NCBI GenBank assembly: GCA_002388885.1
Contig: DGNI01000017.1
Span: forward strand, 11,751 to 24,350
DNA from: Parvularculaceae bacterium UBA4496
GTDB taxonomy: Bacteria; Pseudomonadota; Alphaproteobacteria; Caulobacterales; Parvularculaceae
Length of the DNA stretch: 12,600 nt
Direction: 5' to 3'
Shown: positions 6,989-12,600 of the stretch, piece after piece
Layout of the letters: every line of letters begins with the position of its first letter
Numbering within the stretch: the first letter of the stretch is position 1
Made by a program: the position numbers and the translations under genes
The notes under the pieces: generated by a model
Told to the model about the DNA's origin: nothing
The model's input: only the letters and a program-made list of their open reading frames with translations
Databases searched by the model: none

Positions 6989-7948
6989 TTATTCCGCGGC
7001 GGCGGCGTGGGTTGTTTCCTCGGCGGCGAGGAATTTTTCCGTTTCAAGCGCCGCCATACAGCCCATGCCGGCGGCGGTTACGGCCTGGCGATAGATGTCG
7101 TCCGTGACGTCGCCGGCGGCGTAAACGCCGGGAATCTCTGTCGCTGTCGAGTCCGGCGCGGTGACAAGATAGCCATGATCCATCATTTTCAGTTTGCCTT
7201 CGAACAGCTCCGTCGAAGGCTTGTGCCCGATGGCGATAAACACGCCGTCAACCGAAATATGCCGCGCTTCGCCTGTTTTTGCATGTTTGAGACGGGCGCC
7301 AGTGACGCCGAGCGGGTTTTCATCGCCGAGAATTTCATCGAGCTGATGGTCCCAGATCACTTCGATATTCTCTTTATTGAAAAGGCGCGACTGCTGGATT
7401 TTTTCCGCGCGCAGTTCATCGCGGCGATGCACCAGCGTCACCTTTTTGGCGAGACCTGAAAGATAAAGCGCTTCCTCGACGGCGGTGTTGCCGCCGCCGA
7501 CAACCAGCACATCCTTGCCGCGATAGAAAAACCCGTCGCAGGTGGCGCAAGCCGAAACGCCGAAGCCCTGAAACTTTTCTTCTGAAGGCAGGCCCAGCCA
7601 TTTTGCCTGTGCGCCGGTGGCGATGACTAGAGCGTCGCTCTGATAGGTTTCGCCGCTGTCGCCTGTAAGCGTGAACGGGCGTTTCGAGAGGTCAACATCA
7701 GTAATGATATCGTTCACAAACTCCGTGCCCACATGTTCGGCCTGTTTTTGCATTTGTTCCATCAACCAAGGGCCCTGAATGACATCGGCGAAACCGGGAT
7801 AGTTTTCGACATCGGTCGTGATGGTCATCTGACCGCCGGGCTGAATGCCGTGAACGAGAACAGGTTTTAAGCCGGCGCGCGCCGCATAAATCGCGGCCGT
7901 TAGGCCGGCCGGGCCGGAGCCCAAAATCAACAGTTTCGTCTTCTTCAC
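6989..7948 (-). CDS. trxB: Thioredoxin reductase (NADPH)
   Basis: A 319-aa low-molecular-weight thioredoxin reductase. The FAD-binding GSGPAG (10-15) follows a beta strand; GIQPGGQMTITTDVENYPGF (34-53) is a family block; the redox-active disulfide is Cys134-Ala-Thr-Cys137 followed by Asp138; the NADPH-binding motif is GGGNTAVEEA (151-160) with HRR (174-176); GVYAAGDV (274-281) is the C-terminal FAD motif. It reduces thioredoxin in the cytoplasm with NADPH. The start codon is GTG (7948-7946) with GAGG shortly upstream; no in-frame ATG lies at the family start. It is convergent with the VOC gene (9 bp apart, no clear terminator) and divergent from the homogentisate dioxygenase gene. It shows no functional link with either catabolic block and looks like a housekeeping gene between them. 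The C-terminal tail is alanine-rich. Confidence 0.97.
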   Translation of the reverse strand: MKKTKLLILGSGPAGLTAAIYAARAGLKPVLVHGIQPGGQMTITTDVENYPGFADVIQGPWLMEQMQKQAEHVGTEFVNDIITDVDLSKRPFTLTGDSGETYQSDALVIATGAQAKWLGLPSEEKFQGFGVSACATCDGFFYRGKDVLVVGGGNTAVEEALYLSGLAKKVTLVHRRDELRAEKIQQSRLFNKENIEVIWDHQLDEILGDENPLGVTGARLKHAKTGEARHISVDGVFIAIGHKPSTELFEGKLKMMDHGYLVTAPDSTATEIPGVYAAGDVTDDIYRQAVTAAGMGCMAALETEKFLAAEETTHAAAAE

Positions 7949-8087
7949 GTCACGCCTCGTTTTTGGCTGTTTGGTCGGATGAATGGATATAGGGATACGA
8001 ATACGTCACCGCGCCGCCCCTCGCGAAGGCGTTACCAAAGGCGGCGGATAAGGGGAAGTCTGGCTTTTCCCCGCACGACTCCGCCTA

Positions 8088-8116
8088 TTGTCCGGGCAGA
8101 GGCAAAATGGTAACAA
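8088..8116 (+). promoter_or_regulatory. Weak promoter candidate upstream of the homogentisate dioxygenase gene
   Basis: TTGTCC (8088-8093) and TAACAA (8111-8116) are separated by exactly 17 nt. The -35 matches consensus at four positions and the -10 at only three. The -10 lies inside the inverted repeat, which would suit repression. The rest of the 215-bp gap between trxB and this gene holds the inverted repeat and a possible extra half-site, GTTACC (8031-8036). I could not assign a convincing promoter for trxB in it. Confidence 0.25.
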
Positions 8117-8123
8117 ATGTTAC
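8110..8123. promoter_or_regulatory. Inverted repeat GTAACA-AA-TGTTAC, operator candidate
   Basis: GTAACA (8110-8115) and TGTTAC (8118-8123) are exact reverse complements separated by two bases. The element lies 40 bp before the chosen start codon, in the only upstream space this gene has, and overlaps a weak -10 candidate. Homogentisate genes are commonly repressed by a dedicated regulator (IclR-type HmgR in Pseudomonas), but no regulator gene is visible here. The symmetry is seen directly; the operator role is inferred from place and form. It is shorter and less striking than the TetR palindrome. Confidence 0.5.
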
Positions 8124-8150
8124 TAATTCTGGATTTGTGCCGATATCAAT

Positions 8151-8155
8151 GGAGA
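8151..8155 (+). promoter_or_regulatory. Ribosome binding site that fixes the dioxygenase start
   Basis: GGAGA lies 8 nt before the ATG at 8164 and supports that start over the in-frame ATG at 8107, which has no Shine-Dalgarno element and lies just before the inverted repeat. Confidence 0.7.
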
Positions 8156-8163
8156 TAAACGCG

Positions 8164-9297
8164 ATGGCGCGGAAATGGATCACACCGAGCCGGGTAGAGG
8201 GTGAAGCGTCGCGGCAGGCTCATGCGGACATGCCCGCGGGCACCTATGAGCGGGAGATTTCAAAGGAAGGCTTCTTCGGGCCGGCCGCCTTCATGCATCA
8301 CAAGCGCCCTCCGACCGGCTGGGTGAATTTCGAAGGGCCGTTGCGCCCGCGCGCGTTTGACCTCGCTGCTATCAAAGGCGCCAACCCGTGCCCGTGGGCC
8401 GCGCCGCGCGTATTGCACAATCGCGCGACGGAAATTCGTTTTTGGAAACTGGATGAAGCGATGCCATCGCTCGCGCGGAATGGCGACGGCGACCAGATTT
8501 TGTTCATCCATGCAGGCGAGGGCGATCTTTATTGCGATTACGGCCATCTGGCGTTTGAAGCGGGCGATTATCTCATGTTGCCGCGCGGGACCATGTGGCG
8601 GCTGGCGCCGTCTTCGCCGCTATCGGTGCTTATGATCGAGGCGACGAACAGCCACTACACCTTGCCGGACAAGGGACTGCTCGGCCCCCATGCGATTTTT
8701 GACCCCGCAATGCTCGACGCGCCAAAGATAAACGACCAGTTCCAGGCGCATCAGGCCGAAGATGGCGAGACGCGTGTTGAAATCAAAAAACGCGGGGAAA
8801 TTTCCGTTGCGACTTATCCCTACAACCCGCTTGATGTTGTCGGATGGCATGGCGAGCTGTCGCCGGTGCGCTTGAACGTGCGCGATATCCGGCCCATCAT
8901 GTCGCACCGTTATCATGTCCCGCCGTCGGCCCACACGACGTTTTTGTCGGATCGTTTTGTAGTCTGCACGTTCGCGCCGCGGCCGTTTGAGACAGATCCT
9001 GGCGCGCTGAAAGTGCCGTTCTTCCATAATAATGACGACTATGACGAAGTTCTGTTCTATCACGCTGGCGATTTCTTCAGCCGTGATAATATCGATGCCG
9101 GGATGATGACCTTTCATCCGTCAGGCTTCACCCATGGACCGCATCCCAAAGCACTAAAAAACATGCTGGCGCAGAAAAATCCTGCGACGAACGAATACGC
9201 CGTGATGATCGATACGCGCGATCCGCTCGATATCGGGGAGAGCGTCGGCGCGGTTGAGAACCGCGATTATGTGAATTCCTGGCGAACTAGCGAATAA
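8164..9297 (+). CDS. hmgA: Homogentisate 1,2-dioxygenase family protein (short, divergent clade)
   Basis: From the ATG at 8164 the product is 377 aa, shorter than the roughly 430-440 aa of classical HmgA. The bicupin HGD pattern is visible: GPLRPRAFD (58-66), an N-terminal cupin with IHAGEGDLYCDYGHLAFEAG (115-134), and the C-terminal iron site. Predicted Fe(II) ligands are His288 (PFFH), Glu295 (YDEV) and His324 (FTHGPHP). The H-to-E spacing is seven residues, whereas classical enzymes have six (YHRNxMSE); from memory, shorter actinobacterial homologues share the DFDE/DYDE form. The classical enzyme opens the homogentisate ring with O2 to maleylacetoacetate in tyrosine and phenylalanine breakdown. 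A fumarylacetoacetate hydrolase gene 1.1 kb downstream supports this role. Another gentisate-like or homogentisate-like aromatic substrate remains possible, so function is less certain than family. Confidence 0.8.
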   Translation: MARKWITPSRVEGEASRQAHADMPAGTYEREISKEGFFGPAAFMHHKRPPTGWVNFEGPLRPRAFDLAAIKGANPCPWAAPRVLHNRATEIRFWKLDEAMPSLARNGDGDQILFIHAGEGDLYCDYGHLAFEAGDYLMLPRGTMWRLAPSSPLSVLMIEATNSHYTLPDKGLLGPHAIFDPAMLDAPKINDQFQAHQAEDGETRVEIKKRGEISVATYPYNPLDVVGWHGELSPVRLNVRDIRPIMSHRYHVPPSAHTTFLSDRFVVCTFAPRPFETDPGALKVPFFHNNDDYDEVLFYHAGDFFSRDNIDAGMMTFHPSGFTHGPHPKALKNMLAQKNPATNEYAVMIDTRDPLDIGESVGAVENRDYVNSWRTSE

Positions 9298-9308
9298 GGA
9301 ACTATGAA

Positions 9309-9539
9309 ATGGCAAAAATAACCACTTTCCTGGAGGGGCAGCGCGACAGATATCAAGCACATGATGAAATATCGGCGACATATTTTTCGTTCGAGCGTGA
9401 CGGGCAGCACCTTTTACAAATAGATACTCATGGAAGAGATGAGCGGCAGATACCGGGAAAGGTTAGTCAAAGCATACAGCTTGATAAAGAAGCAGCTCAA
9501 CAACTTGTAATTATCATCAAAAAGACATTTTCAATCTGA
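9309..9539 (+). CDS. Small conserved hypothetical protein, 76 aa
   Basis: The ORF encodes 76 aa starting MAKITTFLEG. It has no signal peptide, membrane segment or cysteine. FSFERDGQHLLQIDTHGRDE (27-46) and SQSIQLDKEAAQQLVIIIKK (53-72) suggest a small two-layer fold with a beta hairpin and a C-terminal helix. It resembles short alphaproteobacterial proteins sometimes mislabelled methionyl-tRNA formyltransferase, but nothing of that enzyme is present and I assign no function. AAGGA overlaps the dioxygenase stop and lies 7 nt before the ATG, so it is probably co-transcribed. Composition is odd: positions 9361-9540 hold 71 G/C of 180 by hand count (about 39%), far below the flanking catabolic genes, which hints at separate acquisition. 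A start at 9304 is in another frame and does not extend it. Confidence 0.7.
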   Translation: MAKITTFLEGQRDRYQAHDEISATYFSFERDGQHLLQIDTHGRDERQIPGKVSQSIQLDKEAAQQLVIIIKKTFSI

Positions 9540-9553
9540 ACTACTCACTCAAA

Positions 9554-9781
9554 ATGTCCCGCACCCAACATCCTGAACCTGAATCACTATGCTGCGAATC
9601 CATGCAGGCCGCATTGGAAATGAATTGTGATACGCATGACGATCCCTTCGAATGTCCGGACAGCCTGATTGCGTATAATGAAGGCCTCAACCAGTTTGGA
9701 TTGATCGTTCATGACGGTGGCAGGAGTGTCGTGCTTATCCGTCATTGCCCGTGGTGTGGCGCGGCATTCAATGACGGATAA
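9554..9781 (+). CDS. Small Cys-rich hypothetical protein, 75 aa, probable metal-binding
   Basis: The 75-aa product has a paired cysteine near the N-terminus (CCESM at 13-17), further cysteines at NCD and ECPD, an FGLIVHDGG stretch, and a C-terminal HCPWCGAAF. The C-x-x-C pair plus CC suggests a zinc-binding or structural metal site. Short proteins with the same CCE-M...DPF-CPD...GLIVHDGG...CPxCG layout occur across bacteria as an uncharacterised family; I recognise the pattern but not a function. It follows the 76-aa gene by 14 nt. No good Shine-Dalgarno element precedes the ATG, so translation may depend on coupling. A later start would lose the CC motif, so 9554 is preferred. It looks cytoplasmic, with no signal peptide. 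Confidence 0.72.
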   Translation: MSRTQHPEPESLCCESMQAALEMNCDTHDDPFECPDSLIAYNEGLNQFGLIVHDGGRSVVLIRHCPWCGAAFNDG

Positions 9782-9984
9782 AGCTAACCGTCAAAAGCGG
9801 GAAACTTGCGAGTTTTATTCTGCTCCGCAACGTCATTACCTTTTCGTAAGCGCTTGCAAAGCCGTTGATCATGCGCACACTGCCGACATACAAAATGCTA
9901 ATAATATTCGCCACATTTTCGACACCGGAACTCTCAGACTGATGACGTGTTTTGTTCAGGCGAAACCGCAAAGGAGAGTGAAGA
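9782..9984. other. 203-bp intergenic stretch before the secreted-protein gene
   Basis: This gap must carry the promoter of the gene at 9985, but no strong promoter stands out; TTGATC (9865-9870) with TACAAA (9889-9894) at 18 nt is a weak option. A short hairpin (AAACT at 9802-9806, AGTTT at 9811-9815, tetraloop TGCG) followed by TTATT could be a poor terminator for the small genes upstream. AAGGAGAG (9971-9978) is a strong ribosome binding site for the next gene. Confidence 0.4.
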
Positions 9985-10335
9985 ATGTTGAAACAGATTT
10001 CTCTTGCAGCGCTCGCGTCAGGTCTGATGCTGGCTGCTGTGCCGGCAAGTGCTCAAGTGAAACTCGGAGTAGGAGCGGATGTCGATCTTGGCGTCGATAT
10101 TCGTGTCGGCGACCCCTACACATATCGCGGCTATCGTTCGGAGCGCTGGTACTATGACGATTTCGATCGTCGCGGCCGCTATTATGACGCCTATGGCGGT
10201 TATGACTGCCACAAAGGTTTCAAATATACATGGCACGATGACTATCGGGCGCGATACGAAGCATATTGGTGTTTCGACGACAATGACCGGCGCTATGAAG
10301 TGCGCCGTACGCGAGCGATTGTTCGCATCGGATAA
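9985..10335 (+). CDS. Secreted Tyr/Arg/Asp-rich small protein with Sec signal peptide
   Basis: A 116-aa precursor. MLKQ, a hydrophobic stretch (5-18) and VPASA|Q form a Sec signal peptide with predicted cleavage after Ala23 (A-S-A), so the mature protein of about 93 aa is periplasmic or extracellular. The mature part starts VKLGVGADVDLGVDIRVGD and then becomes extremely rich in Tyr, Arg and Asp (RWYYDDFDRRGRYYDAYGGY at 54-73). Two cysteines, Cys75 and Cys96, could form a disulfide. Many alphaproteobacteria carry small exported proteins of this RGYR/YY composition without known function. A strong Shine-Dalgarno element (GGAG at 9973-9976) lies 8 nt before the ATG, and a clear intrinsic terminator follows, so this is probably a separate transcription unit. 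I assign no molecular function. Confidence 0.85.
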   Translation: MLKQISLAALASGLMLAAVPASAQVKLGVGADVDLGVDIRVGDPYTYRGYRSERWYYDDFDRRGRYYDAYGGYDCHKGFKYTWHDDYRARYEAYWCFDDNDRRYEVRRTRAIVRIG

Positions 10336-10360
10336 AACTTCATCGCACCCGCTATCTGAT

Positions 10361-10390
10361 AAGCCCGCCGGGTATTGCCCGGCGGGTTTT
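10361..10390 (+). terminator. Rho-independent terminator after the secreted-protein gene
   Basis: A perfect 9-bp GC stem, CCCGCCGGG (10364-10372) and CCCGGCGGG (10378-10386), closes a 5-nt loop TATTG and is followed by TTTT (10387-10390). Flanking AAG/TTT can add pairs. It lies 25 nt after the stop of the secreted-protein gene and before the hydrolase gene, so the hydrolase needs its own promoter or read-through. Confidence 0.92.
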
Positions 10391-10436
10391 ACTGTTATAG
10401 CTCCTGACACTAAGTGAAGAAAACTGAGGCAGCCTC

Positions 10437-11453
10437 ATGAAACTCGCTTCCCTGAAATCTGGCCGTGACGGCAAACTTGTGGTCGTTTCAAAAGACCTGA
10501 CGCGTTATACGGACGCTGGGCGCGTTGCGCCGACGCTGCAGGCGGCGCTTGATAGCTGGGAAAAAGTTGCGCCGGGTCTTGAGGAATTGGCGCAGGGTCT
10601 TGAAAGCGGATCGGTTCCAGCGGAACGGTTCCATGAACGTGAATGCGCGTCGCCCTTGCCGCGCGCCTATCAGTGGGCGGATGGGTCAGCCTATATCAAT
10701 CATGTCGAGCTCGTGCGTAAAGCGCGCGGCGCGGAAGTGCCGGCAAGTTTTTACGAAGACCCGCTGATGTATCAGGGAGGGTCGGATTCATTCCTCGGTC
10801 CACGTGATGACATCACCATGCCTACGGACGAAAGCTGGGGCATCGATATGGAGGGTGAGATCGCCGTCATTACCGGCGATGTGCCTATGGGCGTGACGCC
10901 GGATGAAGCGGGCGGCTACATCCGGCTTGTGATGCTTGTGAACGATGTATCCTTGCGCGGGCTGATCCCTGCGGAACTCGGAAAAGGGTTTGGATTTTTT
11001 CAGTCAAAACCATCTTCCGCCTTTAGTCCGGTTGCTGTTACGCCAACTGAGTTGGGCGATGCCTGGGACGGCGGCGCTTTGCATCTGCCTTTGCTGGTCC
11101 GTTACAACGGTCAACCTTTCGGTCAGGCAAATGCCGGCGTCGATCTTACCTTCAATTTTCCGCAGTTGATTGCGCATGCAGCGAAATCGCGTCCGCTTTG
11201 CGCCGGTACGATCATCGGTTCCGGCACTGTGTCGAACAAGCTCGACGGCGGCCCTGGTAAATCCATTGCCGATGGCGGCGACGGTTATTCCTGCATCGCA
11301 GAAATCCGAATGATTGAGACTATTCAGGAAGGCGCGCCGAAAACGCCGTTCATGAAATTCGGCGATTCGGTCGAGATCAAAATGAAGGACAAGAACGGAA
11401 AATCGATATTCGGGTCCATCGATCAGAAGGTCGTCAAATACGAACGCACATAG
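10437..11453 (+). CDS. Fumarylacetoacetate hydrolase family protein (probable fumarylacetoacetase)
   Basis: A 338-aa FAH-family enzyme of the bacterial type of about 330 aa. Predicted divalent-metal ligands are Asp108 (YEDPLMYQGG), Glu139 and Glu141 (IDMEGEIAV) and Asp170 (VNDVSLR). Lys191 (QSKPSSAFSP) and GTIIGSGTVSN (257-267) are the usual active-site and C-terminal blocks. The enzyme hydrolyses fumarylacetoacetate to fumarate and acetoacetate, the last step of tyrosine breakdown; the nearby homogentisate dioxygenase-family gene supports this, although other FAH-family hydrolases act on related diketo acids. GAGG (10426-10429) lies 7 nt before the ATG. The gene sits just after a strong terminator with only 46 bp for a promoter, and none is convincing. 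The TonB receptor gene begins about 35 nt downstream on the same strand. Confidence 0.9.
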   Translation: MKLASLKSGRDGKLVVVSKDLTRYTDAGRVAPTLQAALDSWEKVAPGLEELAQGLESGSVPAERFHERECASPLPRAYQWADGSAYINHVELVRKARGAEVPASFYEDPLMYQGGSDSFLGPRDDITMPTDESWGIDMEGEIAVITGDVPMGVTPDEAGGYIRLVMLVNDVSLRGLIPAELGKGFGFFQSKPSSAFSPVAVTPTELGDAWDGGALHLPLLVRYNGQPFGQANAGVDLTFNFPQLIAHAAKSRPLCAGTIIGSGTVSNKLDGGPGKSIADGGDGYSCIAEIRMIETIQEGAPKTPFMKFGDSVEIKMKDKNGKSIFGSIDQKVVKYERT

Positions 11454-11477
11454 TAAGCTGCCGCGGAAGCTTGTTGC

Positions 11478-11482
11478 AAAGG
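11478..11482 (+). promoter_or_regulatory. Ribosome binding site supporting a TTG start for the TonB receptor
   Basis: AAAGG lies 6 nt before TTG at 11489, whose reading frame yields a complete signal peptide; no ATG occurs at that place. Confidence 0.5.
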
Positions 11483-11488
11483 TGCGCT

Positions 11489-12600
11489 TTGAGGACCGGG
11501 TGCGTATTGCCTGCAGTGATGGCTGCTGCCGCGACTGCGGTACAAGCTGACGATTCCATTGTTGTCACCGCTGAACGCCGGGCGCAGGCGCTTCAGGATG
11601 TGCCGCAAAGCCTGTCGGCGATATCCCGAGATCAGCTCATCCTTATCAATGCAGATCACATTTCGGAGGCGCTTGCGCGCGCGCCGGGCGTAAATGTTCA
11701 TCGCGGGTCAGGCGCAGAGCATTTGACCGCGATCCGCTCACCAGTGCTGACGGGCGGCGCCGGGGCCGGATCATTCCTGTTTCTTGAAAACGGCGTGCCG
11801 CTGCGTTCGGCAGGGTTTGCAAACATCAACGGTCTTTTCGATGCGCATTTTGAAATCGCAGATCGAATCGAAATTGTGCGCGGCCCGTCCGGCGCGCTTT
11901 ACGGCGCCAACGCCATCCACGGCGTCATCAATGTCGTTACGCCAGCGCCGTCTGAGACGTTATCTCTGTTTGGCGAGGCGTATGGAGACACCGAAGACCG
12001 GTATAAATGGAAAGCATCAATCTCTGACACGAATGGTTTGCATGGGTTTTTCGCCGGGGCGTCCGTCTCGTCCGAGTCGGGTTATCGCCGGGATGCGGGA
12101 CTTGATCAGCAAAAGGCGACGGCGCGCCATATCTATTCAGGCGATAGTGTTGAAGTCGATACGATTTTTTCGTTCGACAATCTGGAGCAAGAGACCGCGG
12201 GCTTCGTAATCGGTGAAGTGGCGCTCAATGATCGCGATTTACGGCGCATCAACAATGAACCCCAGGCGCGGCGTGATGCGAAATCAGCGCGTCTGCAATC
12301 GACGATCAGCGTTGATGCAGGAGAGGGAGCGTCATTTCAGGTCACACCCTATGCCCGCTGGAATGACATGGAGTTCGTCCAGCATTTTTTCCCGGGTAAC
12401 GCGCTTGAGGAAAATAGTCATTGGAGCCTAGGCGCTCAAACTGCTTTTTATGGGGAGTTAGGCCGGTTTTCTTTCATCGCCGGAATTGACGCCGAATATA
12501 CTAACGGCTCTTTGCGGGAATTTCAGGCAGAGCCGACGGTTTTTTCGTTCACGCAAGGGCTTCATTACGACTACGACGTTCAGGCGCTGAACGCGTCGGG
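11489..12600 (+). CDS. TonB-dependent outer-membrane receptor, N-terminal part (runs off the right edge)
   Basis: An open frame of 370 codons continues to the window end without a stop. From TTG at 11489 it encodes a signal peptide (MRTGCVLPAVMAAAATAVQA, cleavage before DDS). A TonB-box-like segment follows (DSIVVTAERR), then a plug domain: LQDVPQSLSAISRDQL, then ISEALARAPGVNVHRG, and near 11870-11940 IEIVRGPSGALYGANAIHGV, the hallmark plug motif. The remaining sequence alternates short amphipathic strands typical of the barrel. Such receptors import siderophores, vitamins, sugars or other large nutrients using TonB-ExbBD energy. The substrate is not evident. Alternative starts are TTG at 11471 or 11474 and ATG at 11519; the last would cut the signal peptide. 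It lies 35 nt after the hydrolase gene and may be co-transcribed, which would be consistent with uptake of an aromatic compound, but that is speculation. Confidence 0.9.
   Translation, partial: MRTGCVLPAVMAAAATAVQADDSIVVTAERRAQALQDVPQSLSAISRDQLILINADHISEALARAPGVNVHRGSGAEHLTAIRSPVLTGGAGAGSFLFLENGVPLRSAGFANINGLFDAHFEIADRIEIVRGPSGALYGANAIHGVINVVTPAPSETLSLFGEAYGDTEDRYKWKASISDTNGLHGFFAGASVSSESGYRRDAGLDQQKATARHIYSGDSVEVDTIFSFDNLEQETAGFVIGEVALNDRDLRRINNEPQARRDAKSARLQSTISVDAGEGASFQVTPYARWNDMEFVQHFFPGNALEENSHWSLGAQTAFYGELGRFSFIAGIDAEYTNGSLREFQAEPTVFSFTQGLHYDYDVQALNAS

Noticed and set aside
6966..7008. Inverted repeat ACGCCGC / GCGGCGT around the AT-rich junction between the VOC gene and trxB, as a possible shared terminator
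   Set aside because: The arms are only 7 bp with a 29-nt loop, and they fall in alanine codons at both gene ends, so the match is expected from composition.
8107..8163. Upstream in-frame ATG for the dioxygenase (19 extra residues, MVTNVTNSG...)
   Set aside because: It starts just before the inverted repeat and has no Shine-Dalgarno element; the extra residues do not look like the family N-terminus, and ATG 8164 has GGAGA at good spacing.
9711..10157. 148-aa plus-strand open frame spanning the intergenic gap before the secreted-protein gene
   Set aside because: It overlaps two better-supported genes in other frames, has no ribosome binding site, and its C-terminal part is an out-of-frame reading of the signal peptide region.
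10426..10436. GAGGC-A-GCCTC symmetry before the hydrolase start
   Set aside because: A one-base centre cannot form a hairpin, and the left half is simply the ribosome binding site; probably chance.
11784..12209. 141-aa plus-strand open frame inside the TonB receptor
   Set aside because: Out-of-frame, Arg/Ser-rich shadow; the overlapping frame carries the plug-domain motifs.

Overview
The window is a dense, high-GC bacterial chromosome segment with a proteobacterial look, most likely from an alphaproteobacterium. That placement is inferred from gene content, codon choice and the style of the TonB receptor and small secreted protein; no rRNA or other phylogenetic marker is present. There are no tRNA or rRNA genes, insertion sequences or CRISPR arrays, and no stretch over 300 bases without a gene.

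Region 1 (1-6979) is a divergent acyl-CoA catabolic locus. On the minus strand lie a TetR-family regulator and, behind it, the start of a PaaI-type hotdog thioesterase. On the plus strand, tightly packed and partly overlapping, lie a biotin-dependent acyl-CoA carboxylase beta subunit of the methylcrotonyl/geranyl-CoA carboxylase family, an acyl-CoA dehydrogenase resembling AtuD (citronellyl-CoA dehydrogenase), the biotin-carrying alpha subunit, a beta-keto acid cleavage enzyme (BKACE, DUF849) and a small VOC-fold protein. A perfect 24-bp palindrome sits between the regulator and the operon and is the obvious operator. The set suggests dehydrogenation and gamma-carboxylation of a 3-methyl-branched acyl-CoA, as in acyclic terpenoid degradation. 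The usual enoyl-CoA hydratase and HMG-type lyase are absent and a BKACE is present, which is the most unusual feature of the window.

Region 2 (6989-7948, minus) is a thioredoxin reductase gene, trxB, convergent with the VOC gene and divergent from the next block.

Region 3 (8110-11453, plus) carries a homogentisate 1,2-dioxygenase-family gene, preceded by a short operator-like inverted repeat, and a fumarylacetoacetate hydrolase gene: two steps of tyrosine/phenylalanine breakdown. Between them lie three small unrelated genes (a 76-aa conserved hypothetical in AT-rich DNA, a 75-aa Cys-rich protein, and a secreted Tyr/Arg/Asp-rich protein) and a clear intrinsic terminator. No maleylacetoacetate isomerase is visible.

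Region 4 (11489-end) is the N-terminal part of a TonB-dependent outer-membrane receptor that runs off the window and appears to start at a TTG codon. Both catabolic blocks are predicted to yield acetoacetate, through BKACE in one and fumarylacetoacetate hydrolase in the other.
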